From Perognathus longimembris pacificus (lineage: Eukaryota; Chordata; Mammalia; Rodentia; Heteromyidae), in assembly GCF_023159225.1 (NCBI RefSeq), contig NC_063176.1, positions 5,902,963 through 5,966,962 on the forward strand: 64,000 bases of DNA, in the 5' to 3' direction. This document shows, piece after piece, positions 11,151 through 21,285 of the stretch. The notes beneath the pieces were generated by a model. The model saw only the letters and a list, made by a program, of their open reading frames with translations. It was not told where the DNA came from and ran no database searches. Both the position numbers and the translations under genes were made by a program. The stretch's first letter is position 1. The number at the start of each line of letters is the position of its first letter.

Positions 11151-12224
11151 TTGGGGGGAGGTAGTTCCTTCTTTTTCCTTTGTCCTATGATGTGTTAGTG
11201 GAAGATTCGTTATATCCACTCTAGCACTTTCCAGCTATTTCTTAGGAGGAAAGTGGTTATGTTCCACTTATCATTCTCAAAATAATCACCCTGGGGCAAT
11301 TGTCCAGTGAGTAGATATGCCAAGTGTATCTGTACACGTGTGTGGATTGTGTATGTATAGGGGATCTGTATGACCCCATTGTACTGGAGAAAATTGGGAG
11401 GAAAACGGTTTGAGGTTCCCATATCTCAGAAAATATTCTCCCGAAGGTAGAAGCATTTCTCGTCTTCTACTTTGTTCACTTCGGGTTTATCTCACACTCA
11501 GGTGTATCGCAGAATTGTTATTCAATACTCATTCTTTCCTAACAGAAATCCATGTTTTTTTTTACAATAGCAGAATAAAAAAAATCAGAATTCCTTTTTT
11601 CACAATGGCAGAATAAAAAAAAAAAACTATCAGAATCAAAACTTGAATTGGATTTACTCTCTTTCTTTACAGTTAACTTTCCCAAGTCATAGAATCATAA
11701 TAGGGGGTCTGAGAAAGGTTTTTAAGTAAAGACACACCGTTAGTGGACCACTGGCCATTCATATCTTTGCTTCCTCTTCTAGAAGTAAACCTGTATCACT
11801 TGTGACTATGCAACTATCCCAAAGGAATGCAGAGGAGAGCAATGGGGGATGGGGAATTTTAGGAATGTTGGGGGACTTCAGCAGCCATAGGCTATGTTTC
11901 TTGCGATTCATCATAGATTTCTCATTAATTTTGATTATTTCCAGTGAAATATGATCTTTGACTTTATATCTTGGACTTTACATCTCCCTAAGAGATTTTT
12001 ATTTAAAAAATTGTTTAAGAAGGATACAATGGTTAATAATCATAATAGATAAACTCAGATACCAGTTTGTATTTCAGCTTTTGTTATACATTAACTATAA
12101 AATATTCTGTCGTTCCACTTATTCTCTCTCTGTCTCTCTTTCTCTTTCTGAGTCTCTCTATCCTTCCCCCCTCTTTATTTTAGAGTCTTTCTGAGGTTGC
12201 AAACTCAGGGTGTGTCTTGCTAGG
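11151..12224. other. Unassigned sequence with a small tandem duplication
   Basis: No gene seen. A CT-rich run (12120-12170) and the duplication at 11556-11631 are the only structures noted. Confidence 0.45.
11556..11631. repeat. 38-bp tandem duplication, two copies
   Basis: The core ACAATAGCAGAATAAAAAAA (from 11564) recurs as ACAATGGCAGAATAAAAAAA (from 11602), period 38. Each unit starts with a T-run and ends with an A-run. Confidence 0.85.
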
Positions 12225-12478
12225 CAAAATCCTTTCTGTTTTAGTTATTTTTTTTTAGATAGTCTCACATTTTTGTTCATGCTGCTCTTGGGCCATGATC
12301 TTCCTTCATATGTTTCATATATACCTATGGTTGTACAAATGAGTCATTATGAGTAGCCTTTTGTGGAGATGGGGTTTTGCTAACTTTTGTCTTGGCTAAC
12401 CACAAATTGAAACCCTTCTAATCTCTGCTCCCTGAGTAGTTAGTATTATAGACATAGGCCACTATAAATGGCCCTAAT
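12225..12478 (-). mobile_element. Diverged B4/B1-type SINE, antisense
   Basis: Ends CTCCCTGAGTAGTTAGTATTA then TAGACATAGGCCACTATAAATGG, the antisense B1 head; the left part has a GCTAGGCAAAATCC ID-like segment and TTAGATAGTCTCAC. Limits approximate. Confidence 0.5.
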
Positions 12479-13406
12479 TGATAGGCTTCCCTTTTAAGTT
12501 TTTATTTATTACTATATAATAATATAGGAAAACATTACTCTTAGGATATAATGTATAAAGCATTATGATCGTTTTCCAAAATAGTCCAATTCTAGGTTAC
12601 TAACTTGGACAAGCTGTGAAATTCTATGCAAGAAGGAAAATAAAGATGAACAAGATCATGTTGTCTATAAACATTAGCCACATGTATCAAGTGTGTGTCA
12701 TTCTTTGTGCATGATATCTGCCACTGAATATATTCAAAAAGCAGTAACTTAAAATAGCTCTTTTCCCATCAGGAGTCTGTCTTCCTTGGCACTTCTCCTT
12801 GTACCCATTCATGCTTTTGCCTAAGGTTTCCACTGTGCTTTTTTTTGTATCTTTCGCATCCTTTCATTATGAAATGTTTGTCCTTCTGATTCATAAGAAT
12901 GTTAGGGATGATCACACACATATGACCTATTACAGTCAGAAAAGTAAATCCACTGAATTGTTTTCTAATGACGGGTATCTTTTTCCCTATCTATCTCAAT
13001 ACATGTCTTCTCTTCAGTGAAAGAAATAGCTTTTGACTGATTACATAGTCTAGCACTCATGAACAAAAGGATGAACAAAAGCATCCATTCATACTAGAAT
13101 ATCACATGTGAACTCATGTAAATCAAGCACAATATGTAAAGTTATAAAATGAATGTACCACGGTCCTGAAATACTAATATTGCAACATATCTCACCCAAA
13201 TTGCTTTCAATATCCAAGTTCAGAAGTCATTGATTAAAAAAACAGCCTATTTTTTTAAGGTTAGAAAAACTGACCAACATCAGTGATTCTGTACAGACAA
13301 ATCACCACTCTTCTTTATAACTTCAGCTCACCAGCACACTGACCCTTCAGAATGTCTCTGGTTAAGTGGATAAAATACTGAGCTAGAAATGTGATACCAT
13401 TTTCTA

Positions 13407-13408
<2 letters not shown>
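12479..13408. other. Unassigned sequence
   Basis: AT-rich; the 73-codon frame at 12799-13020 has no recognisable similarity. Confidence 0.45.

Positions 13409-13449
<41 letters not shown>
13409..13449. repeat. (AC)20 microsatellite
   Basis: Pure AC run. Confidence 0.95.
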
Positions 13450-13454
<5 letters not shown>

Positions 13455-13693
13455 AGGTGAATGGACTAGTTTCGCACATGCCAGTTTCTCCTTTGAATTC
13501 AGATGATGTCTTAAAAAAAAAAGCATTTGAAACATAACAGCTTAACTGAAAAGTGTCTCATTGTATTCTTAAATTTTGCTTCAAAAATGCTTTCTACTGT
13601 GAGCCTATGGCATAATGATATTTTTAAAATCCACTCTTTGGTACAAATCCTCTTCTGTTTCATTGTTATTTTTTGGTTGTTTGTTTTGTGTTG

Positions 13694-13695
<2 letters not shown>

Positions 13696-13735
<40 letters not shown>
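13696..13735. repeat. (GT)n microsatellite
   Basis: GT run with one A interruption near its end, directly abutting the antisense SINE that follows. Confidence 0.95.
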
Positions 13736-13962
13736 AGGGAGTGATATTTGTGTGAATTTGAACCCAAGTTCTCATGCTTGCTCCGCTGGCATTCTAGCAC
13801 TTTCTCTATTTCCACTCCTGTTTTTTTCTTTTTGTTTTTCCAATTATTTTGGAGATAGAGACTTGCAAAATTTCCTGCCTAGCCTAGCTTTGAAACTGTT
13901 CTTCAGGATCTCAGTCTCCCGAGTAGCTAGGATAATATAGATTAGCCACCAATACCCAACAA
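13736..13962 (-). mobile_element. B1-Geo composite SINE, diverged, antisense
   Basis: TTTGAACCCAAGTTCTCATG and GCATTCTAGCACTTTCTC mark the tRNA-like module; GGATCTCAGTCTCCCGAGTA and GCTAGGATAATATAG mark antisense B1. The 137-codon open frame spanning 13527-13940 runs through the microsatellite and this SINE and is not a gene. Confidence 0.7.
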
Positions 13963-14064
13963 TTTTCTGCTTTCATTTTTCATAACATGTACTTAAAATA
14001 AGCTATTTACTATGATATTCAGTACCTAAGTGTGAGTGATTCACAAGGCCAATGCTTAGACTAG

Positions 14065-14280
14065 ATGGCACATCTCTAGGAAATGCAAATCAAAGCACTG
14101 AGTTCCATCCTATCCAGTAAGAATGGCCAACATCCAGAATATGGAAAAGGAATGTTGATCGGGATGCGAAGAATAAAAGGAACCCCGTTTCACTGTTGGT
14201 GTGAATGTAAAGTAGCACAGACATTATGGAACACAACTTTGAGATCCTTTATAAAGCTGCTAAATGCCATAGGAAATATA
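14065..14280 (+). mobile_element. L1 ORF2 C-terminal fragment, sense
   Basis: ATGCAAATCAAAGCACTGAG, GAACCCCGTTTCACTGTTGG and GTGAATGTAAAGTAGCACAG follow the L1 ORF2 region that encodes the Cys-rich C-terminus; translation gives HCWCECKV and LWNTTLRSF. A 116-codon open frame (14083-14433) starts in it and runs on into unrelated sequence, so it is not an intact gene. Confidence 0.7.
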
Positions 14281-14524
14281 TTCAACAGAATAAAAGCAGA
14301 ACTCTGCCCAGACATATTCTGTTACAAAAGGCTTTTAGAAAACCCGGTAGAACAAGTCAGAAAAGAACATCTCCAAGACCATAGTTCAAACCTTAAGCCC
14401 AGCTTCTGGCTTTGGCAAGCACCTGGGCTTTAATCTGCCAGTTTGAAGCTTTCCATAGTTTGTAGGAAGGAGAAGAGATGTGTACCACCACGCCAAAACT
14501 CTTAGTTTTGAAACATCTGGTGAA

Positions 14525-14615
14525 CATTTGTGCCTGAGCGGCCTTGAGCCTCAATTCTGATTGTCTTCCTCAGAAATAGCTAGACTTACAAGCAGGAGGC
14601 GCTGTGGCTCAAATT
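14525..14615 (-). mobile_element. Possible B1/Geo SINE fragment, antisense
   Basis: TTGAGCCTCAATTCTGATTG and CCTCAGAAATAGCTAGACTT resemble antisense B1; GGCGCTGTGGCTCAAATTT echoes the Geo head. Weak. Confidence 0.3.
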
Positions 14616-15015
14616 TATCTTATTTGTTTTAATGCATAATATTCCCTTGTACTATATTGGTAGGGTTATATGAATTTTGAAGTAAATAAAAATGTCTATG
14701 AAAGTTTGCATTTACCTTAATTTATATCATAATTGATGTCAACACTTTTTAAAACTTTATAAGTAGTTCTGCTATGTTATACTTTCATGCCTTAGAGAGA
14801 CTTTCAAATTCCAATTTTCCTTAGGTAATTTGCTCTGAGGATTAATCAATATAACTGGATAATAAAATAATGCATTATTACTTATTTGAATTTAAAAGAA
14901 ATTATTTTCTGTGTCTTCTTTCACATAATGTTTGGAGGAACATGAATATTATCAATGTGCTTTCACTTTCTAGAAAATTAACAAGGATGAAAAGTCTATG
15001 TGGAGATTGAGACTG
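14616..15015. other. Unassigned AT-rich sequence
   Basis: Nothing recognised. Confidence 0.5.
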
Positions 15016-15100
15016 ATTTTTTTTTCTTTTCCTTAATATTATTTGTTTTTATTGGTGTTATGCAAAGGGATTACAGTTACATCATTGTAAGGTGTTTCAG
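15016..15100 (-). mobile_element. L1 3' tail, antisense
   Basis: T-rich start, then ATGCAAAGGGATTACAGTTA, the antisense L1 terminus, ending against the LTR that follows. Confidence 0.65.
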
Positions 15101-15591
15101 ATGCAAATACAGTCATGAGCAAACAGTAAAGCCAAGTTTTGAGAGGTCAAATTGGGAGTCTTTATTGGAGAGCCGGAGTGTGCAGTTGGACTATTGTCTC
15201 AAAGACCTGAAGCCCTGAACGCAGCTTACACAAAGCTTTTAAAGACATGTTTGGCAAGAAATGTACATACTACCTCATGTATGTAACTGTAACCTCTCTG
15301 TACATCACTTTAAAGATAATAGGATAAAAAGATGAAAACCACAGGATTGGGTGGGAGCACTCAAGCCCAACAAAAGCAGACCTTATTGGACAGTAACTAG
15401 TAACTCAGGTACAAGCTCAGGTGTAAGCAGAACTTTTCCCTCTAGGGAACACACGCCTCTGCTGTTCAGAGGCAGGTGATTAAATTAGGGAAGTAATCAA
15501 GGCAGAGTCAGAGCATTCTCTATGCTGAGTGCAAACTAGCTTTCTCAACCAGTGTGGTCAAATTACCCTTACATTCCTTCTGGGCTTTACA
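15101..15591 (-). mobile_element. Solo LTR, interrupted by an L1 tail
   Basis: On the minus strand the unit begins TGTAAAGCCCAGAAGG (15591 downwards), has a TATA-like CTTTAAAAG (15235-15243) and an AATAAA signal (15161-15166) followed by a ~50-bp U5-like end. The plus-strand left limit and the TSD could not be fixed, so the class is not assigned. The middle (about 15245-15332) is a later L1 insertion. Confidence 0.6.
15245..15332 (+). mobile_element. L1 3' tail inserted in the LTR
   Basis: GGCAAGAAATGTACATACTA, ATGTAACTGTAACCTCTCTG and TACATCACTTTAAAG are the L1 terminal signature in sense orientation. Confidence 0.75.
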
Positions 15592-17010
15592 GAGTAGTTT
15601 AAATGAGATTCAGTAAATATGCTTCCCCAGTTAAATGACTTTGTAAGAAATGTATGAACAGAAACTAATTTCTTCTATAAATCCCCTACTGATTGCATTA
15701 AGAAAACAGATGCTAAACAATGTCAATTATCATTAGCATTTGTTTTTCTTTTATTATTATTATATTATCCTTTAATATTATGATTCCAACTTGAATGGAA
15801 AGTCATTGCATTCTTCATGATTGTCTACCTGATCCTCCAGTAAGCACTAATACTACTTCACCTGATCTTTCTATAATTTATAATATGTTATAATATGTTT
15901 TACCTTCTAGTACATCCATTTGTAAAATTGATTGTTATGTCCCCCCCCCTTTCATCTTCACAGAAGCAAATCTTACCCATGACTTTCTATATGAAACAGA
16001 TTCTCCAGAATTTGGTATGGTGGTTTGCCTTGCAACTTCTGTTTTCTGATGAGTATTTGATTTACATGTTGATTTGATTTTTCTTGTTACAGGGAATGCA
16101 GATTTCCTTTCTGTTTACATTCTTGGAGCTTAAAACAGAGGCAATTAACCTTTTTTTAACTCACTAATATGAACCTTTTCATGAGCAAGTGACTACAAAG
16201 ACAGCTATTGACATTTGCTAACATTTACCAACACCATCAAGTCTACATATACCATTCATTATATGAAAATTAGGACAAATAATAAAAAAAAACCCACACC
16301 AGCCTTTATGCTAAAGTAGCATTACTTTAATAAACTGGTGCACAGAACCATTATTAAAATCAAAGTCTATTTTTATAACATTAACTAAAGATCATAAGAT
16401 GTTCTTTTAAACTAGTTACACTGATATTTTTATTCCAAATCAAAGAATAACTGTTAATTCACTGACTCCATTAACATATAAAAAAGTTCACAAAGTTTTA
16501 AATGATATCCGTTTGACATTAGTTCATTGGCTTTGAAATAGAAATTTAGTTAGTAGTAATAATGGTTTAATTTTCCTCATTCAGTTTATGAAATCAAAGT
16601 AAAGTTTTATAAAAGGTAAAAGCTCACGTTAGTGCTAATGGTTTTGTAAGCTCACTTTTCTTTCAAAATCAAAAGCTTATTCCATAGCTATGCAGTATTA
16701 TAAAGGAAAAAAAAAACTTTGGTGAAGCACATACTTTAATTTTTTTTCATTGTCTGAATTAAGAAACAAATGGATTGTAAGTATTTGAGACTTTTGCAAA
16801 TGTTCATTATGTCATTAAGATAATAGCTATATAACTTACACTTAAATTATATGCATGTATATATAATCAAATGATATGTTGTTTTCTACTTAAATATTTT
16901 GTTAGCTTATTTTAATCATAGCAAAAGATTTTATTATAATATTTCCATGCATTAATACAATGCATTTTAGTTAAATTCACCCTATTATTCCTTCTTTTCC
17001 TCCATTCTGG
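15592..17010. other. Unassigned AT-rich sequence
   Basis: No repeat or exon recognised. A run of nine C lies at about 15941-15949. Confidence 0.45.
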
Positions 17011-17143
17011 TTTTATTTATTTATTTATTTATTTGTTTATTTATTTATTTATTTATTTATTTTGGTGTGTGTGTGTGTGAGAGAGAGAGAGAGGGAGGGT
17101 AAGGGAGAGGGAGAGAGAGAGAGGGAGAGAGAGAGGGAGAGCA
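17011..17143. repeat. Compound (TTTA)n-(TG)n-(GA)n microsatellite
   Basis: (TTTA)n from 17011 to about 17063, a TG run to about 17078, then GA/GGGA-rich sequence to 17143. It abuts the tail side of the antisense SINE that follows. Confidence 0.95.
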
Positions 17144-17360
17144 TGCCCTGGGACTTGAGATCAGCGTCTGGGTTTCCCCTCTTAGCTTTTGACTCAAGGC
17201 TAGTTCTATGCTACTTGAACACAGCTCTACTTCTGGCTTTTGGGTGGTGAATTGGAGATAAGAGTCCCATGGGTTTTTCTGTCTGGGCTGGTTTTGAACC
17301 TTGATACTCAGACTTCTGAATAGCTGGTATTACAGGCATAATGCCCTAGTGTTTAGCATT
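17144..17360 (-). mobile_element. B1-Geo composite SINE, antisense
   Basis: Geo part: CCCTGGGACTTGAGATCAGC, TTGACTCAAGGCTAG, CTACTTCTGGCTTTTGG. Linker GAATTGGAGATAAGAGTCCC. B1 part: CTGTCTGGGCTGGTTTTGAA, GAATAGCTGGTATTACAGGC. Nearly complete. Confidence 0.85.
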
Positions 17361-17665
17361 CTCTCACTTTAAAAACAATTATAACGAATTTTATCATTCT
17401 GTTTTCCTAAAAAAATAAAATAGACGTTTTTACATCAAAATCACTCCCTTTTACCTTCTCCTCTTCCTCCTGTCTCCCAGTGACTCACTTCAAACAGCAT
17501 TTATGTTTACACTAACAACATTTTTCTGGTTTTAGGGCTGAATCCACAATATGTCCATTCTAAGAGTAATTTGAGCTTTAACTACTTGAAGTGTTATGTA
17601 TGAATAATAAAAGTAACTAACTGAACGGCAAAGCTCCTTTTATCTGTGCACCTAATCTTCGTGGG

Positions 17666-17876
17666 TTTTTTTTTTTTTTTTGCCAGTCCTGGGCCTTGGA
17701 CTCAGGGCCTGAGCACTGTCCCTGGCTTCTTCCCGCTCAAGGCTAGCACTCTGCCACTTGAGCCACAGCGCCGCTTCTGGCCGTTTTTTTTCTGTATATG
17801 TGGTGCTGGGGAATCGAACCTAGGGCCTCGTGTATCCGAGGCAGGCACTCTTGCCACTAGGCTATATCCCCAGCCC
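17666..17876 (-). mobile_element. IDL-Geo SINE, full length with TSD
   Basis: Poly-T tail, Geo module, ID-like left half ending GCTATATCCCCAGCCC. The duplication TTCGTGGGTTTTT is found at 17658-17670 (running into the tail) and 17877-17889, without mismatch. Confidence 0.9.
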
Positions 17877-17904
17877 TTCGTGGGTTTTTTTTAAGCAGCA
17901 TTTA

Positions 17905-18098
17905 ACCTACCATCCCTGGCTTATGCTTGTAATCCTAGTTGCTTAGGAGGCTAAGACCTGTGGGGACCATGGTTCCTTGCCATCTCGGGGAGAAACATTT
18001 GCTAGGCTACATCTCAAAAAAGCAGGGGATGTGGTTCAGGTGGTAGAGTGTCCAACCTTAGTTCAAACCCAAGTACAAAAAAAAAATAAATAAAGTAG
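17905..18098 (+). mobile_element. B4-like SINE (B1 + ID), sense
   Basis: Left: CCCTGGCTTATGCTTGTAAT, CTAGTTGCTTAGGAGGCTAA (B1). Right: GGGGATGTGGTTCAGGTGGT, AGAGTGTCCAACCTTAGTTC (ID/tRNA-like), then an A-rich tail. This is the classic rodent B4 order. Confidence 0.75.
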
Positions 18099-18727
18099 TT
18101 TGTTGTTGTTTTTTTCCACAGTGAGATGGTGACACTCAAGATTGGGTTGGGTATTTGTCTCTAAAGGAAAAAGAATCTTAATTCCATGCTTGCAGACACA
18201 GACCAAAACAGAAATAAGTTTCAGAAAGACTGGCAGAATTTTCTCATGCTGTTGCTAGCTATATACATATCTAAACCTGTGCATATCACTTTAATATTAA
18301 AGTAGAAGGATTATTGGCAGAGAGGCTAGAAGCATTGGGCATGTGAAAACGGAAGGGCATCATCCATTTGAAATGCAGTGAACACTGTGTGCAGCTGGCT
18401 GAAAGTGAGGGATGGTAATAGCCATTCGGTCAGCACCAGCCACTTGGCAGAAAAGCACATCAGGAATACAAGGCAAAGTGAGCGAGGCAGGCCATCAAAA
18501 TAAATAAGTAAAATCAAAGGAGATTAAAAGGCAAGGGTTGTTAGGATAAAATCGTAGCATAAATGATATCGTCAGTGATAAGTTAAACTTGCTATACCAT
18601 GGGTGGAATTCCAGAGGGGAAAATACATTCGAAAATGGAGCACTAACAAACATTCGAAACGTTTTCCAAGAACTAAAGCTTCACGTGAAACTTCCCATGG
18701 GAAATACAAGATGAAAGCCAATGCAAA
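18099..18727. other. Unassigned sequence
   Basis: Less AT-rich than its surroundings between 18320 and 18500. Short open frames on both strands, none recognisable. Confidence 0.4.
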
Positions 18728-18862
18728 GGTAGAACTGGTGGTGCTCACCTCTTTTCTAAGCTTGTGGAGGCTGAGAAGCAAGATTTCAAGTCTGAGGCCA
18801 GCATAAGCTCTTAACCAGACCTGTCTCAAAACCCAACCACAAACCACAGCAGCAATAAAAAG
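18728..18862 (+). mobile_element. B1 SINE, sense
   Basis: GGTGGTGCTCACCTC, GCTTGTGGAGGCTGAGAAGC and AGACCTGTCTCAAAACCC, then an A-rich tail. Confidence 0.6.
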
Positions 18863-19757
18863 ACCTAGGCAAAGTCAGAGGATACAAATTAATATACTCT
18901 TCCAGCTATTCATCATATATTGATGGAGGCTGAATATTAAAAGGAAGATCTTTACTGGAAAGAATAAGGATAGATGTAGTCATAGTATAATAGCTACAAA
19001 TGAATTTTAAAAATCTTTTCAAGGGAAGCCAATGACACATGCAAACTTTTTCAACCAAACTTCTCCAACCAAACTTCTGCCCCTCTTCCTCCTCTTTACC
19101 TAAATATTGCACATTGCATAAGTCAAATCAAGAAGGTGTTTGATCTTATGCACTCATTATCATAGTAGGTCAAGTGTTAAATGAACAATTCACTAAATTC
19201 TGCTTTGGTTTTAGAGCAATTCCCAAATTTTTCTTGAAGCCTTGTGGTTTCAGCTAACTGCAGCCAATTGAAAATAATACTAGTGGAAGACTATAGAAAA
19301 AAGAAATCATATTTAGCAAATTGTTATTACGAGGGTCTGATGGAATCTGCTGTCCCATATAGGAAAAGTTACCTCTGTATTGCTCCCAGAAAAGGAAGCA
19401 TAAAGTTGTTTTAATACCCATCTTGAAAGAATAAGAAAGGGAAGAAATTGACATAATTTTATTGCAATATGGTGCTATACTTGTTGTGGATTATTATTTA
19501 TTTTTAGGTTTATGTTTATTAGTAATGTCTGTGCTTTTTAGCATCCACCAGGGGTCTTGGGACATACAATCTATGGATGAGAGGGCCGATGGTAGCTTTC
19601 TGTGGGGCTCTGCATTAAGTATTTATGAGAAATACTCACCTTTAGAAAACTTTCTGTTGAGGGTAACAACTTAGAAGAATTTTAAATTTACTTTCCTTAG
19701 CTGATCATAGAGTATTTGAAGGAAAGAAGATGAATGTGTATAAAGGTACACAGGAAT

Positions 19758-19759
<2 letters not shown>
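18863..19759. other. Unassigned sequence
   Basis: No repeat recognised; open frames of 66-70 codons at 18906-19112, 19254-19454 and 19462-19674 lack recognisable domains. Confidence 0.4.

Positions 19760-19811
<52 letters not shown>
19760..19811. repeat. (AC)26 microsatellite
   Basis: Longest pure AC run in the window, 52 bp. Confidence 0.97.
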
Positions 19812-19813
<2 letters not shown>

Positions 19814-21165
19814 CATGTACTAATACTGTGGTTTTATGTCTAAAGTTCCCTTTTAGGTAAATGGGTGCTCAGGTGATCTATAGTAGAAGGAGACACTGAA
19901 GACTTTGTGTCTAGTAACTGTACAGATTTCCAAGTGCTTATAATGAAAAACTCATTCAAAGTCAATATCAGATAAATAAAAAAGCCAAGGAAATCAAGTG
20001 AGAGGAGTTACCTTAGAGGAATTAAGACAGAGAAGAAAAGAACTAGTGACAAGAAATAGAGTGGATTCAGAAATAGAGCAAAAGGCAGAGACTAGGGAAA
20101 TCTTTTTAAGAGTCAGAGTGGAGCTCTGGATGCTTACATGTATACAACTACTGTCTTCCCAAGAGGCACAGACGGAACTCCGCAGAGCACCACACAGTTC
20201 ACAGAGAATGTGGTGACAGCAAAGTCCTTGAGATAAAACTTAAATGTCCATACATTACTATCTAAAATGAAAGAAGCAAAGCACAAATAAATGGCATCTT
20301 AAAACACAGTTTTTATTGTGCTACTTAAAGGATTTTTCAAATAAGCCATCATCCACCCATTACACGTGGAAAGATAATTATAAGCGATAGTGTTTAATGC
20401 TTTTCCAACAAATTCTTCTGCACACTGTCCCATCCTTCTATCAATACCGATATTGACCAATAAAGCACCAATATTGGTGAGATCATTGAGCCTGGAATTC
20501 ATGTTCGCTGATGTCTCAGTCGCATCAGTTACCCTCTGCTTAGTGTGCTTAGATTGTGCTTTAGCCTTTCTCTAGTCTCCACCATGTTTATTAAGACTTT
20601 ATCCTCCTCCACACTATAATTTCTGGCTCAAGCTGAAAGTGAGATCTCAGCCTTAAGACTTTGGGTTGGAGTACTGAGGTTACAGATAGAGCAAGTTACC
20701 CACCACTAAAATTTTCTACCCACTTGAGCTTTCTCGACGTCTCTTTAGTCATTCCAATGCAATAATCTTGATTACAGCAGCTCCTATTTTCCCCTTTTTA
20801 ATCGCATGGTTATAATTCATCTAACTCTGCCCAAACTTGAGAGCATCTGAGAGCATTATTTCACCATCTAAAAATGTAACAACCATTTAATTGTGGCCAT
20901 CGCTGGATATTTGAAGATACTTTCTTCTTTCTCTTGCAGTAGTCTATAAAGTTTGTTACTGTAACTAATTTTGATCAGCACAAATTTCTATTTCCCTTTG
21001 GAGGTTTAAACCCAGTGGTGATTGTAATGTTGCGAGGGCCTCTACAGTTTCCTAAGGATTTGTACCATCTTTCAACCTCATTCATGATTCTGCCTACTCT
21101 AGGGAGTCTCCAAACTGAGCTTCCCCAATTCTGCCATTGCTCTCTGCTCTAAAATAAAGTGAGGA
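19812..21165. other. Unassigned sequence
   Basis: No repeat recognised apart from the possible coding relic at 20299-20560. Confidence 0.4.
20299..20560 (-). other. Unidentified open reading segment, possible exon or retrocopy relic
   Basis: The minus-strand frame is open from a TAG near 20562 to a TGA-type end at 20299, about 86 codons, with an ATG at 20500-20502. Upstream of the ATG the translation stays protein-like (KAKAQSKHTKQRVTDATE), then NSRLNDLTNIGALLVNIGID and RRMGQCAEEFVGKALN. There is no low-complexity bias and no known repeat. I do not recognise the protein and see no splice-site pair or promoter that would prove expression. It may simply be chance. Confidence 0.2.
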
Positions 21166-21285
21166 AGCCAAATGTAGTTGTACATGGCTGCAATTCCAGC
21201 ACTAAGGTGGTTGAGACAGGAGGGTTGAGACAGGAAAACCTGAACTTTATTGTGAGAACTTGTCTCAAAAATTTTTGAGAAGCAA
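21166..21285 (+). mobile_element. B1 SINE, sense, diverged
   Basis: TGGCTGCAATTCCAGCACTA, GGTGGTTGAGACAGGAGG and GAACTTGTCTCAAAAATT follow B1. Confidence 0.65.

Noticed and set aside
19760..19811. CRISPR array or other spaced repeat array
   Set aside because: Only simple-sequence repeats occur; there are no repeat-spacer units, and the genome is mammalian.
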